A stretch of DNA of 64,000 bases, taken from contig PJLO01000005.1 in NCBI GenBank assembly GCA_003010405.1, positions 181,810-245,809 of the forward strand, in the 5' to 3' direction. Under the pieces are notes generated by a model. That model saw only the letters and a list, made by a program, of their open reading frames with translations, made no database searches and was not told the origin of the DNA. Source of the DNA: Acidobacteriota bacterium. Its GTDB lineage: Bacteria > Acidobacteriota > Terriglobia > Terriglobales > Acidobacteriaceae. Below, piece by piece: positions 42,772 to 50,493 of this stretch (position 1 is its first letter; the number at the start of each line of letters is the position of its first letter). The position numbers and the translations under genes are program-made.

Positions 42772-42791
42772 GGCACGGCTTCGGCCGTGCC
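42772..42791 (+). other. cUUCGg-type hairpin between purL and purF
   Basis: GGCACGGC (42772-42779) and GCCGTGCC (42784-42791) form a perfect 8-bp stem closed by the very stable C-TTCG-G tetraloop. No T-run follows. It may protect the upstream mRNA end or modulate read-through into purF, 49 bp downstream. Confidence 0.55.
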
Positions 42792-42840
42792 GTTGCGTTC
42801 CGTCGCGCCCCCAGCGCATCGACGTATAAGGTAGGCAGCA

Positions 42841-44274
42841 ATGATCGAAATCGGACTGGACAAACTTCACGAAGAGTGCGGCGTGGTTGCGGTATACGGA
42901 AACCCCGAAGCGGCCAAGCTCTGCTATTTGGGACTCCATGCTTTGCAGCATCGCGGGCAGGAGTCGGCGGGGATTGCGACGAGTGATGGCCGCCGTCTGA
43001 CGGCGTACAAATCCATGGGGCTGGTGGCGGATATTTTCGACCAGGCAGTGCTGCAGAAGCTGCCGGGAAGCCATGCCATTGGGCACACGCGCTACTCGAC
43101 TGCGGGAGATTCGGCCCTGCTGAACGCGCAGCCGATTCAGGTGGACTGCAACAAGGGCCAGATTGCGATTGCACACAACGGCAACCTAGTAAACGCCGCC
43201 GATCTCCGCGCGCGCTTTGAGCAGGCTGGATCGATCTTCCAGACATCGAGCGATACTGAGATTGTCCTGCATCTGGTCGCGCAGTCGCGTGAAAAGACGC
43301 TGCCGGACGCGATGGCCGATGCACTGCGCCGCATCGAGGGTGCGTTCTCGTTTGTAATGGCGACCAGGGATCATATTTTCGCCGCGCGCGATCCGCGCGG
43401 ATTTCGTCCGCTGGCAATAGGACATATTCCGGGGAAGGACGGATTGCCGGACTCGATTGTGTTTGCTTCCGAAACCTGTGTTTTCGATCTGCTGGGTGCG
43501 GATTACGATCGCGACGTGAAGCCGGGAGAATTGGTGGTAGTAGGGCCTGAAGGGATGCAGTCGCATTTTTATGCACCGGCGCTCGCACAGTCGCAATGCA
43601 TCTTCGAGCAAGTGTATTTTGCGCGCCCCGATTCTCTCGTCTTCGGTATGAGCGTGCAGCAAGCTCGCGAGCAGATGGGACGCTATCTTGCGCGCGAAGC
43701 GCCTGTTGATGCCGATCTGGTGGTCGGAGTTCCGGACAGCGGATTGACGGCGGCCTTGGGATATGCGCGTGAGAGCGGCATTCCGATGCAGTTTGGGTTG
43801 GTTCGCAATCACTACGTGGGCCGCACCTTCATCGAACCGGAACAGCGTGTGCGCGATTTTGGAGTGAAGCTGAAGCTGAATCCCGTGCGTCGGCTGCTGG
43901 TGGGCAAGCGCGTCATCCTGATTGACGACTCGATTGTGCGAGGTACGACCAGCCAGAAGATCGTGCGGTTGGTGCGCGACGCGGGCGCAACCGAAGTCCA
44001 TATGCGGATCTCGTGTCCACCCACAACTTCACCGTGCTACTACGGTGTGGACACGCCGGAGCGTCGCCATCTGATTGCGGCGCGCAAGTCGGTGGAGGAG
44101 GTGCGAGAGTTTATCGGCGCTGATTCGCTGGCGTATCTTTCTCTCGAAGGATTACGGGCCTCCTGCGGCGATCTGGAGGGCGAGTCCAGCTATTGCACAT
44201 CCTGTTACACGGGAGTCTATCCCACTGATTTTGTGGATGTGCAGCAGATTCGTCCGGCAGTTGCGGTGAAATAG
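42841..44274 (+). CDS. purF: Amidophosphoribosyltransferase
   Basis: PurF makes phosphoribosylamine from PRPP and glutamine, the first committed purine step. The 477-residue protein has a 12-residue leader ending HEE before the catalytic Cys13 (ECGVVAVYGNPEA), as in the Bacillus-type enzyme that is matured by proteolysis. It has HRGQESAGI in the glutaminase half and VILIDDSIVRGTTSQK as the PRPP loop. Cysteines in SCPPTTSPCYYG and CTSCYTGVYP fit the iron-sulfur type. An AGGTAGG box precedes the ATG. Confidence 0.96.
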   Translation: MIEIGLDKLHEECGVVAVYGNPEAAKLCYLGLHALQHRGQESAGIATSDGRRLTAYKSMGLVADIFDQAVLQKLPGSHAIGHTRYSTAGDSALLNAQPIQVDCNKGQIAIAHNGNLVNAADLRARFEQAGSIFQTSSDTEIVLHLVAQSREKTLPDAMADALRRIEGAFSFVMATRDHIFAARDPRGFRPLAIGHIPGKDGLPDSIVFASETCVFDLLGADYDRDVKPGELVVVGPEGMQSHFYAPALAQSQCIFEQVYFARPDSLVFGMSVQQAREQMGRYLAREAPVDADLVVGVPDSGLTAALGYARESGIPMQFGLVRNHYVGRTFIEPEQRVRDFGVKLKLNPVRRLLVGKRVILIDDSIVRGTTSQKIVRLVRDAGATEVHMRISCPPTTSPCYYGVDTPERRHLIAARKSVEEVREFIGADSLAYLSLEGLRASCGDLEGESSYCTSCYTGVYPTDFVDVQQIRPAVAVK

Positions 44275-44288
44275 TTCTTTTTATGTGC

Positions 44289-44325
44289 AAGGCCATTGAG
44301 CGCAATGGCCTTCTTCTTTTTTTTT
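44289..44325 (+). terminator. Rho-independent terminator after purF
   Basis: AAGGCCATTG (44289-44298) and CAATGGCCTT (44303-44312) form a perfect 10-bp stem with the loop AGCG, followed by a T-rich tail with nine consecutive Ts. This is the clearest terminator in the window. It also lies just downstream of the minus-strand kinase gene. Confidence 0.92.
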
Positions 44326-44337
44326 AGTGTTCGGTCT

Positions 44338-45042
44338 CTACGCGGCGGGAACGCTTTTATCGAGGTTACGTTCTTCCTGCTGTTTAATGATCCGCAAAAA
44401 CCCGCTTAATATCGAGCGCTGGATATCTTCAAGTGCGAGCGGCGGTATGACCGTGAGGCATCCCAGAATCTCAGCGAGGCGGTAGTAAGACTGCCGCGAA
44501 ATGTGCATAAAGCTCACTGAGTACTCTGGCTTGCGCGCTCGCGCGCTCACGGGATCGGTGTCTAACAGAATGGCGAGTGCCGGTCGCGTGGCAATCAATG
44601 CAAGCAGTTTTGCGTAGGCCACGCTAAAACGATTCTTCAGCGGCAGATTCGCCAGTTCGTCATAAATGTAACGGTCCATGATGATCACCTGGGCGTCGCC
44701 ACGCCGGGCGCGGCTTAGAACAATGCGCAGGTGTATCGCGTCGGCAAGATAGAGCAGGTGGCGCATTAACGTCAAGTAGCCTGCTCGCACGTTCTTATCG
44801 CGCCGCTCGACGGGGCGTCCCGGCTCGCCCACGCCGCGTTCGCTGCCGAGCACCTTGTGCACGAAACCCTCGCGGTATCGCGTGCCCACCACCACGTCAT
44901 TCCAGAAGGTGATGAGTTGGCTGCGCATTCCGAGGTTAGCGATGGCCTCCTGCAGTAAGGCCACCTGAGTTGTTTTTCCGGAGCCGTCCAGTCCGGAGAA
45001 GCTGATTACGATCGGCCGACTTAGATCTTTCCGTACTTCCAT
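44338..45042 (-). CDS. Thymidylate-kinase-like P-loop protein in the polysaccharide operon
   Basis: The 234-residue protein has a P-loop GLDGSGKTT at 17-25 and IIMDRYIYDELANL, the DR-type motif of thymidylate kinases. A long insert (about 55-90, basic) and a different C-terminal half set it apart from standard Tmk. It is the last gene of the minus-strand operon from 54657, 2 bp after the Pro-rich gene, so a role with sugar or lipid intermediates rather than dTMP is likely but inferred. The actual substrate is unknown. Confidence 0.75.
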   Translation of the reverse strand: MEVRKDLSRPIVISFSGLDGSGKTTQVALLQEAIANLGMRSQLITFWNDVVVGTRYREGFVHKVLGSERGVGEPGRPVERRDKNVRAGYLTLMRHLLYLADAIHLRIVLSRARRGDAQVIIMDRYIYDELANLPLKNRFSVAYAKLLALIATRPALAILLDTDPVSARARKPEYSVSFMHISRQSYYRLAEILGCLTVIPPLALEDIQRSILSGFLRIIKQQEERNLDKSVPAA

Positions 45043-45044
45043 AG

Positions 45045-45560
45045 TTATTTGCGGGCCGCTGCTGCGGATGGTGAAGGTCTGGCGGAGGTGCCGCGGCTGA
45101 GTCCGTAAACGCTGCCCACGGCGATTGCACCGGCGGCCACCGCGCCCAGCTTAATCAGGAGCGAGCGATACTGACGCTGTTTGGCGGGAGCAATGGCGTT
45201 CCCGGCGGGGCGCGATGCTCCACCTCCGGCGGTTTTCACTTGTTCTGCCGCAGCAACGCCGAGCGGTTCCTGAGGGGGCTGTGGTTGCCGCGAAGTTTGT
45301 GATTGCTCCGCGGGAGCTGGCTGAGGTTGTGGCGCCTCCGGCAAGGAAGTTGTGCTGGCAGGTGATGGCTCATTTGGTTTCAGAGGACCTTTAGAGGGGT
45401 CGATCATAACTCCGCTGGGTTGCGATGGCGGCTTCGTTTGGGCCGGCGCTTGCGAGGTGTCCTGCGGAGTCTGCTGGGCAACGCCAACGTTCAACGAAGC
45501 CAGCATCGCGGCAATTACGAGCCGGGCTGCCACTTTCCGGAAATGTTGTCTTGCGTACAT
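45045..45560 (-). CDS. Pro/Gln-rich anchored protein of unknown function
   Basis: ATG 45560 follows a GGAGG box; an ATG 8 codons upstream does not. The 171-residue product begins with a signal-like segment (about 8-30). A Pro/Gln/Ser-rich disordered stretch (about 30-110) follows, then one C-terminal hydrophobic segment, LGAVAAGAIAVGSVYGLS. This is typical of an exported or membrane-anchored linker protein. It lies between the ParB-like and kinase genes of the operon. I do not recognise a family. Confidence 0.65.
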   Translation of the reverse strand: MYARQHFRKVAARLVIAAMLASLNVGVAQQTPQDTSQAPAQTKPPSQPSGVMIDPSKGPLKPNEPSPASTTSLPEAPQPQPAPAEQSQTSRQPQPPQEPLGVAAAEQVKTAGGGASRPAGNAIAPAKQRQYRSLLIKLGAVAAGAIAVGSVYGLSRGTSARPSPSAAAARK

Positions 45561-45591
45561 CTGAAGACCTCCTGAAACGTGCAAACGTTTG

Positions 45592-46368
45592 TTAGTTCTT
45601 GCTCGTGGCGGTGGACGGGCTTGATCCGCTCTCTGTCGTGCATATGGATTTGACGGCTCCGTCCAGCTCCGGTGTCTTAGCGATGCCGGTCAGGTTGCGT
45701 AGCACGCGACTGATGTCGGCGTCGCGGTCGTAAAACAGATTGCGAAGCCGATTCTGTCCATAACGCCAAAGATTTGGCAGATTCGTCGCATACCAGCAGG
45801 AATTGTTCATGAGGGGTGAGAATCCGCAGAAAACTCGAAAGTGGTGACTGAACATTGCTGGTCCCGCGAGCAGGGCCGCAGTAAGTCGATGGTTGCCTTC
45901 CAGTATGGTGAGCGGTTTTTCCTCATCCACTCCGATGAGCAGTATGGCGCTGCGGTTGTGTTCGGAATTCAGACGGCTGCTCAGAGCTTGTATGTCGGCA
46001 ACGAATTCGCGCGTGCTGCCCGAGAAGCGCACGGTGCGAATACGGTGAACAATGTCGCGAAGCAATAAATTATTCCCGGCAAGCTTGCGCCATGGCGCGC
46101 GGGGAAAAACTCTCACCATTTTGAGATCGTCGGGTTCAAGCTCCACTTCGTACCATTGGGTGTCGGGCGGAAGTTCGCGCCACATATGGCCCCGGCGGCG
46201 AAACAGCAGAGCACGTCTCAACGCATTAGCAGCTTCATCGGTGAGATCAGCATCGATCACCAGTTCTTTGAAACTGTGGCGGTCGGCATGAAACTCTTCC
46301 TGATAAAACTCGTTCTTGAGAAATTCGGCGATGACCTCGGTCTCTGTGGATCGGCGTAATCTCTTCAT
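45592..46368 (-). CDS. ParB/sulfiredoxin-like protein in the polysaccharide operon
   Basis: ATG 46368 overlaps the flippase stop by four bases (ATGA) and has a GAGGAGG box. The 258-residue protein carries LTILEGNHRLTAALLAG, the G-x-H-R-x-x-A box of the ParB/sulfiredoxin fold. That fold also includes ADP- or ATP-dependent small-molecule kinases such as SerK and SbnI. No DNA-binding helix-turn-helix is evident and it is far from any parS-like context, so a metabolic kinase-type role in the envelope operon is more likely than chromosome partition. This is an inference. Confidence 0.6.
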   Translation of the reverse strand: MKRLRRSTETEVIAEFLKNEFYQEEFHADRHSFKELVIDADLTDEAANALRRALLFRRRGHMWRELPPDTQWYEVELEPDDLKMVRVFPRAPWRKLAGNNLLLRDIVHRIRTVRFSGSTREFVADIQALSSRLNSEHNRSAILLIGVDEEKPLTILEGNHRLTAALLAGPAMFSHHFRVFCGFSPLMNNSCWYATNLPNLWRYGQNRLRNLFYDRDADISRVLRNLTGIAKTPELDGAVKSICTTESGSSPSTATSKN

Positions 46369-47675
46369 GCTGCCTCCTCGGCCAGATCCGGACGACGCCG
46401 GAAAAATGGAATGGCAACAGCCAGGAGCAATAGCCCACGAAGCACCTGTTGGACCATAATTACCTGCATCAGAGTGGAATGAAACGCACCGATAGAAACA
46501 ATGATCAGCAGACTCGCCACAAGTTGGACCCATCCCGCATTGGCAATCCTGCGGGACATCTCGTAGGTGATCAACACGACGCAAATTGCATAGACACCGG
46601 TTGCAACGGCATTCATCGCCAGCAACTCCTCTACCCCCGCACCGGGGCGATGGAAGCCACTGCCGAATAAAGTGCGGAGTACGAGTCCGGGAAAACTGGC
46701 GAGAAACAGCACAAAAATCGTGGATAGGCCGGCGACAAACAATAGCGGGACGGCCAGTACACGGCGGCTATCGCTCTCAGCGGCGCTCCCGGCAGAGACG
46801 GGGAACATGGCGCTAGTCACCGACCAGGTAGCGAAGTACAGTAGCCGTCCTACAAGCGAAATCGCAGCGTAAATACCTGCATCGTTGGGCGAGAAATAAT
46901 GCTTCACCATCAGAATGTCAGCGTTGTTGATAATCACCTGTCCAACGAAGAAGATGATTGCCTGAATGCTTTCTTCAAAGGAAATCGGCAGGCAACGTGT
47001 GGTAGTTTGGCGCAGCTCTCTGTCGCCAGCAGGAAGCAGGAACGCCGCAAAAACCGATAGCGAAATTGCGCCGACCGCGCCAGGAACGCCCGCGCCACTG
47101 AGCACGAGAACCATGGCCATAACCAGCTTTACAACTGCCTCGCAGGACAGATTCAGGCTGAGGCGAAGAAATTGGCATGTGCCCTGCATCCCGCCTCGTC
47201 GTACTCCCAGCGGAATATAAAAAAGCATTCCCAGGCCGAGCAGCACGATGAGAACTGGTGACGGCATTCGCAAATAGACAGCAACCCAGCGGCTGCTTCC
47301 AATACCTAGAGCAGAGAGCACAAAGCCCACAAGCCACGCGCGGCGCATGAGGTGCTGGTAAACGGCAGCGCGCTCGCGAGGAGCGGGAGACTTGGCGATC
47401 AGCTTAGCGGTGACAAGTTGGCATGCAAGGTGGATACAGGAAGCCAGCATCAATAGCGTGACGGCTGCTGCGGCCTGGCTGAAATCTTCAGGACCCAACA
47501 GGCGCGCGATTCCGATGTTGAAACCGAAATTAGCCAACGACACCAGTACCGAGCCGGACAGCATGACTACGCTTCCGGTAAACACCTTGCCCTCTGAGCT
47601 TCTCTCTTTTCCCAGGCTCCTGAATACAGCACGCATTCGGGACTGAGGCCAGGAACTCAGCGCCTGTCCGCTCAT
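46365..47675 (-). CDS. Wzx-like polysaccharide flippase (MATE/MVF superfamily)
   Basis: This is a predicted lipid-linked oligosaccharide flippase of 436 residues with about 12-14 hydrophobic segments evenly spread. Conserved-type features include SLANFGFNIGIARLLGPEDF near the start and NNADILMVKHYFSPNDAGIY in the middle, both typical of RfbX/Wzx-type proteins. ATG 47675 overlaps the STAS stop by four bases, with a GAGGAAGG box. It suggests that the operon makes a repeat unit on a lipid carrier. Wzy and Wzz partners are not recognised nearby. Confidence 0.85.
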   Translation of the reverse strand: MSGQALSSWPQSRMRAVFRSLGKERSSEGKVFTGSVVMLSGSVLVSLANFGFNIGIARLLGPEDFSQAAAAVTLLMLASCIHLACQLVTAKLIAKSPAPRERAAVYQHLMRRAWLVGFVLSALGIGSSRWVAVYLRMPSPVLIVLLGLGMLFYIPLGVRRGGMQGTCQFLRLSLNLSCEAVVKLVMAMVLVLSGAGVPGAVGAISLSVFAAFLLPAGDRELRQTTTRCLPISFEESIQAIIFFVGQVIINNADILMVKHYFSPNDAGIYAAISLVGRLLYFATWSVTSAMFPVSAGSAAESDSRRVLAVPLLFVAGLSTIFVLFLASFPGLVLRTLFGSGFHRPGAGVEELLAMNAVATGVYAICVVLITYEMSRRIANAGWVQLVASLLIIVSIGAFHSTLMQVIMVQQVLRGLLLLAVAIPFFRRRPDLAEEAA

Positions 47676-48073
47676 GCAGCCTTCCTCTCGATCACGTCTT
47701 CGTCAGGATCGGACTTGGGGTGGAATTGGCGAACCATATTGGGCAGGTATCCGCTGAAGCTGCGCGCAGCATCGGCTACGGTCGCAAATATCTCGAAGAG
47801 CCTGCCAGCTCGTGTTAAATCCAGCACAATCTGAGCGTGAGCACTGAGCGATGCAAGCTTAAGGTCTCCATCGCGCCGCACCGCTTCTCTCATGCACAAA
47901 AGCAGCAAATCGACACCGGCGGCATCGAGCCTGCGTACTTGTGAAAGATCGAAAACGAGCTGAGGACGATCATGTTCCAGCAGCGGACGTACTTCACTCA
48001 GAAAGGCGTCAGCCTGTTTCCGGGTCAGGACTTCCGGTACATGCTTTACGATCACAGGTCTACTCGTTTCCAT
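47672..48073 (-). CDS. STAS-domain protein with alanine at the phospho-acceptor site
   Basis: This is a predicted anti-anti-sigma or STAS adaptor of 133 residues. The STAS core is visible as RPQLVFDLSQVRRLDAAGVD. Where SpoIIAA-type proteins have D-S-S-G with the second serine phosphorylated, this protein has D50-A51-A52-G53, so it cannot be switched by that kinase route. A charged tail (about 105-133) follows. It overlaps the upstream gene by 22 bp and the flippase by 4 bp. A structural or scaffold role in the operon is likely, by inference. Confidence 0.8.
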   Translation of the reverse strand: METSRPVIVKHVPEVLTRKQADAFLSEVRPLLEHDRPQLVFDLSQVRRLDAAGVDLLLLCMREAVRRDGDLKLASLSAHAQIVLDLTRAGRLFEIFATVADAARSFSGYLPNMVRQFHPKSDPDEDVIERKAA

Positions 48074-49239
48074 AACTCCTCGGTACTAACATTCCCCTGA
48101 TAAGAATCTGTCCGGCTCTCAGCAGTCGCTAGAGGCGGCGCGCCAAGGGGCGGGGTGGATGAAGCGAGAGGTGTCGGTGCGGGCTGATCCGTCTGCCTAG
48201 CGCCACTTTCAAAGAGCCATTTCCACAGCGCGTCAGGTAGCAACGCTAAGAGCCAAGCTGCGGCAAAAAGCCTGCGTGCGGAAGGGCGAGCAGCGGTCGA
48301 TTCAATCAGCAGTGGGTCGTCAATTCTTACTGTTGCGTTAGCGCGCAGACTCGTTATCTGATGGAAACCCGCGACTGAGTACTCCACTTCCAGACCCGCG
48401 CCGAGGCGCGTGTGAGGCAATACACTTGAGTTTTCGATCACCGTTCCGCAATCAATTTCCGAGTGGTGTTCGAGACAACTGCCGCGCGTGACTACGGCAC
48501 CGCTATGCACCTTGCAGAAAGCGCCGATATAGGCAGGCGCAACGATATGGGCATTTCGATGAATCAGCGCCTTTGCTCCCACCCAAACCCCGGGGCGCAA
48601 TTCGTTTCCGCAGGGATGAATGTCGGCCTCGCCCGCGAAGGCGTCCAGGGAAAGGGTGCGAAGGTCTGCCGGTGTGGCCAGCAGATTCATGTAGCCGTTC
48701 ATCCTGTGCTCGGCGACGGCGATGCGTTTGTCGCGCAGTTCTCCAAGCAACAGAGCCGCGGCCTCGGAGTGCCCACTGGAGGAAATCATGAAAACATCCA
48801 GGGCTTTTCCAGAGTGCGAAAAGGCTCGCATCGTGACCGATCCTGAGCGGCGATGATCGGCCATCAGCGCCGCAAAATTCACCTCGGTCCAGGCCCCCAG
48901 GCGCAGCACCAAAACAGATTCCGCACCCTCGGCCAAGCTGCGAAACTGTTGCAGTGCGTCTTCCCAAAAGCAGGCAGGTGTCGCCACGATGGATTTACAT
49001 GAGTCAGAAGCCGGATCGGATGAAAGCGGATCTGTGTCACTAAGCACGACAATCTCGCCGATGCCAGCGGTTCGAATCCGATCGACCGTGCGCATAAGCA
49101 CGCTGCGCCCCAGTACATCGAGCAGCGCCAAGGGAATTTCGCCGAAGCGCTCCGCGTCCTGTCTGCCGCCAACCAAGACCAGGGCACGGACTCCGCGCAG
49201 ATCGGATGCATTCGAGAATTCTGGAGCGCCTAGAGCCAT
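48052..49239 (-). CDS. Nucleotidyltransferase/left-handed beta-helix protein
   Basis: This is a predicted sugar-nucleotide-type protein of 395 residues from ATG 49239; a GTG 9 bp upstream is possible. The N-terminal part (about 15-190) resembles an NTP-transferase Rossmann fold (VRALVLVGGRQDAERFGEIP), but the usual GxGTRL core is degenerate, so catalysis is doubtful. The middle (about 215-300) has hexapeptide-like repeats (GVWVGAKALIHRNAHIVAPA, HSEIDCGTVIENSSVL). The tail is Pro/Ala-rich. It overlaps the glycosyltransferase gene by 10 bp. Confidence 0.75.
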   Translation of the reverse strand: MALGAPEFSNASDLRGVRALVLVGGRQDAERFGEIPLALLDVLGRSVLMRTVDRIRTAGIGEIVVLSDTDPLSSDPASDSCKSIVATPACFWEDALQQFRSLAEGAESVLVLRLGAWTEVNFAALMADHRRSGSVTMRAFSHSGKALDVFMISSSGHSEAAALLLGELRDKRIAVAEHRMNGYMNLLATPADLRTLSLDAFAGEADIHPCGNELRPGVWVGAKALIHRNAHIVAPAYIGAFCKVHSGAVVTRGSCLEHHSEIDCGTVIENSSVLPHTRLGAGLEVEYSVAGFHQITSLRANATVRIDDPLLIESTAARPSARRLFAAAWLLALLPDALWKWLFESGARQTDQPAPTPLASSTPPLGAPPLATAESRTDSYQGNVSTEELWKRVDL

Positions 49240-50480
49240 GGTGACCACTTGGGCGCAGCAGCGCTAAAGATCGCCGATCTAAGAGGCACCCATCGTGGCA
49301 GCCTTCGAAAACGAGAGTATGGCCGCAGTTTGCTGTGAAGGTGCTGTACGTTAAAGGAGCGCAGATATTGATTCATGATCATCGGCATGGTTTGGCGCAG
49401 CGCGGCGAAAAAGTTCGCTTCTCCCATCTCACGTTGTAGCGCCGGATTCTTCAGCAGCTTCACTATTACGTCGGCCATGCTGTTTGCGTCGCCCGTTTTG
49501 AAAAAAGCAATCGCGAGCTGCTCATCGGCGGCCATCTGGCGGAAATCGTCTATATCCGCGCAGACGATGGGCAAGCCGTATTCGCATGCCATGTGTGCCA
49601 CTCCGCTGGAGCCAGCGGCGGAGGTGTAAGGCATCACCAGCAGGCTTGACGTTGAAAAAAGTTCGGGAATGCTCTCTTCGTTAACGTAGCCGGTAAACCG
49701 GATATATGGATTGTCGGCGAGACGTTCGACAACTTGTTCGACATAGCCCGGAGTGGCAGGATGATTGCCCCCGGCAATTACCAGGCGAGCTTGTTGAAAG
49801 CGCTCTACGATTTTCGAGAAGGCTTCAATCAGCAATTCCAGCCGCTTGTAGGTGCCCCATTTACCGAAAGCGAGTATGCGGTGCTCGGGATTACCGCGCC
49901 TTTCAAACGCGGGGGGCTCCGGACGCGCCGTGAGAACACCATGAGCGCGGATATGAATATCGCTACCCTTGTACTTTTGCATCAGCGTTCGGCGATAGGT
50001 GGGCAGCAGCACGGAGACCGAGTTGGCCATCAGCAGCAGACGCGTCGCGAGATAGCCTCCTGCACGATACGTTCGCTGAAAGCGCACGCCTGCATCGGTC
50101 AGATCGACGTTATCCATTAAATGATGCAAGGTGATGTGGGTGTATGTTCCCAGAAGTCGAGCAAGCACAGGTGTCGTAAGGCCGGCAAAAGCCGGAACCG
50201 GATGCGAACCAAAGGTGGAGAACAGCAGATTGAACCACACCACGTCGGGCTTCAGCTGGTGAATTGCGAACAGCAATCGAATAGGATTTGCGAGGTCGTT
50301 GAGATCCCAGCAACGTATTACATGAAACTCATCCAGTTCTGGTTGCGGAGTATCCAGGAGGTCACCAAGAATCGTAAGGCTCAACGACGGATGCTTCTGT
50401 AATTCACGGGCGATGTGAAATCCGTATTCGTTGAGCCCCCGCCGCGAAGGCGGGAACGCGCTAACCAGGCAAATCTTCAT
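49230..50480 (-). CDS. Family 4-type glycosyltransferase
   Basis: This is a predicted retaining glycosyltransferase of 416 residues. It opens MKICLVSAFPPSRRGLNEYG with the glycine-rich acceptor loop. It has LAFGKWGTYKRLELLIEAF in the middle and LLVMPYTSAAGSSGVAHMAC, the E-x7-E-like donor region in which the first acid is not obvious. An AGAGGG box lies just upstream of the ATG. It follows the TPR-barrel gene after 13 bp. The sugar donor is unknown. Confidence 0.88.
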   Translation of the reverse strand: MKICLVSAFPPSRRGLNEYGFHIARELQKHPSLSLTILGDLLDTPQPELDEFHVIRCWDLNDLANPIRLLFAIHQLKPDVVWFNLLFSTFGSHPVPAFAGLTTPVLARLLGTYTHITLHHLMDNVDLTDAGVRFQRTYRAGGYLATRLLLMANSVSVLLPTYRRTLMQKYKGSDIHIRAHGVLTARPEPPAFERRGNPEHRILAFGKWGTYKRLELLIEAFSKIVERFQQARLVIAGGNHPATPGYVEQVVERLADNPYIRFTGYVNEESIPELFSTSSLLVMPYTSAAGSSGVAHMACEYGLPIVCADIDDFRQMAADEQLAIAFFKTGDANSMADVIVKLLKNPALQREMGEANFFAALRQTMPMIMNQYLRSFNVQHLHSKLRPYSRFRRLPRWVPLRSAIFSAAAPKWSPWL

Positions 50481-50493
50481 AAGGCCCTCTGGC

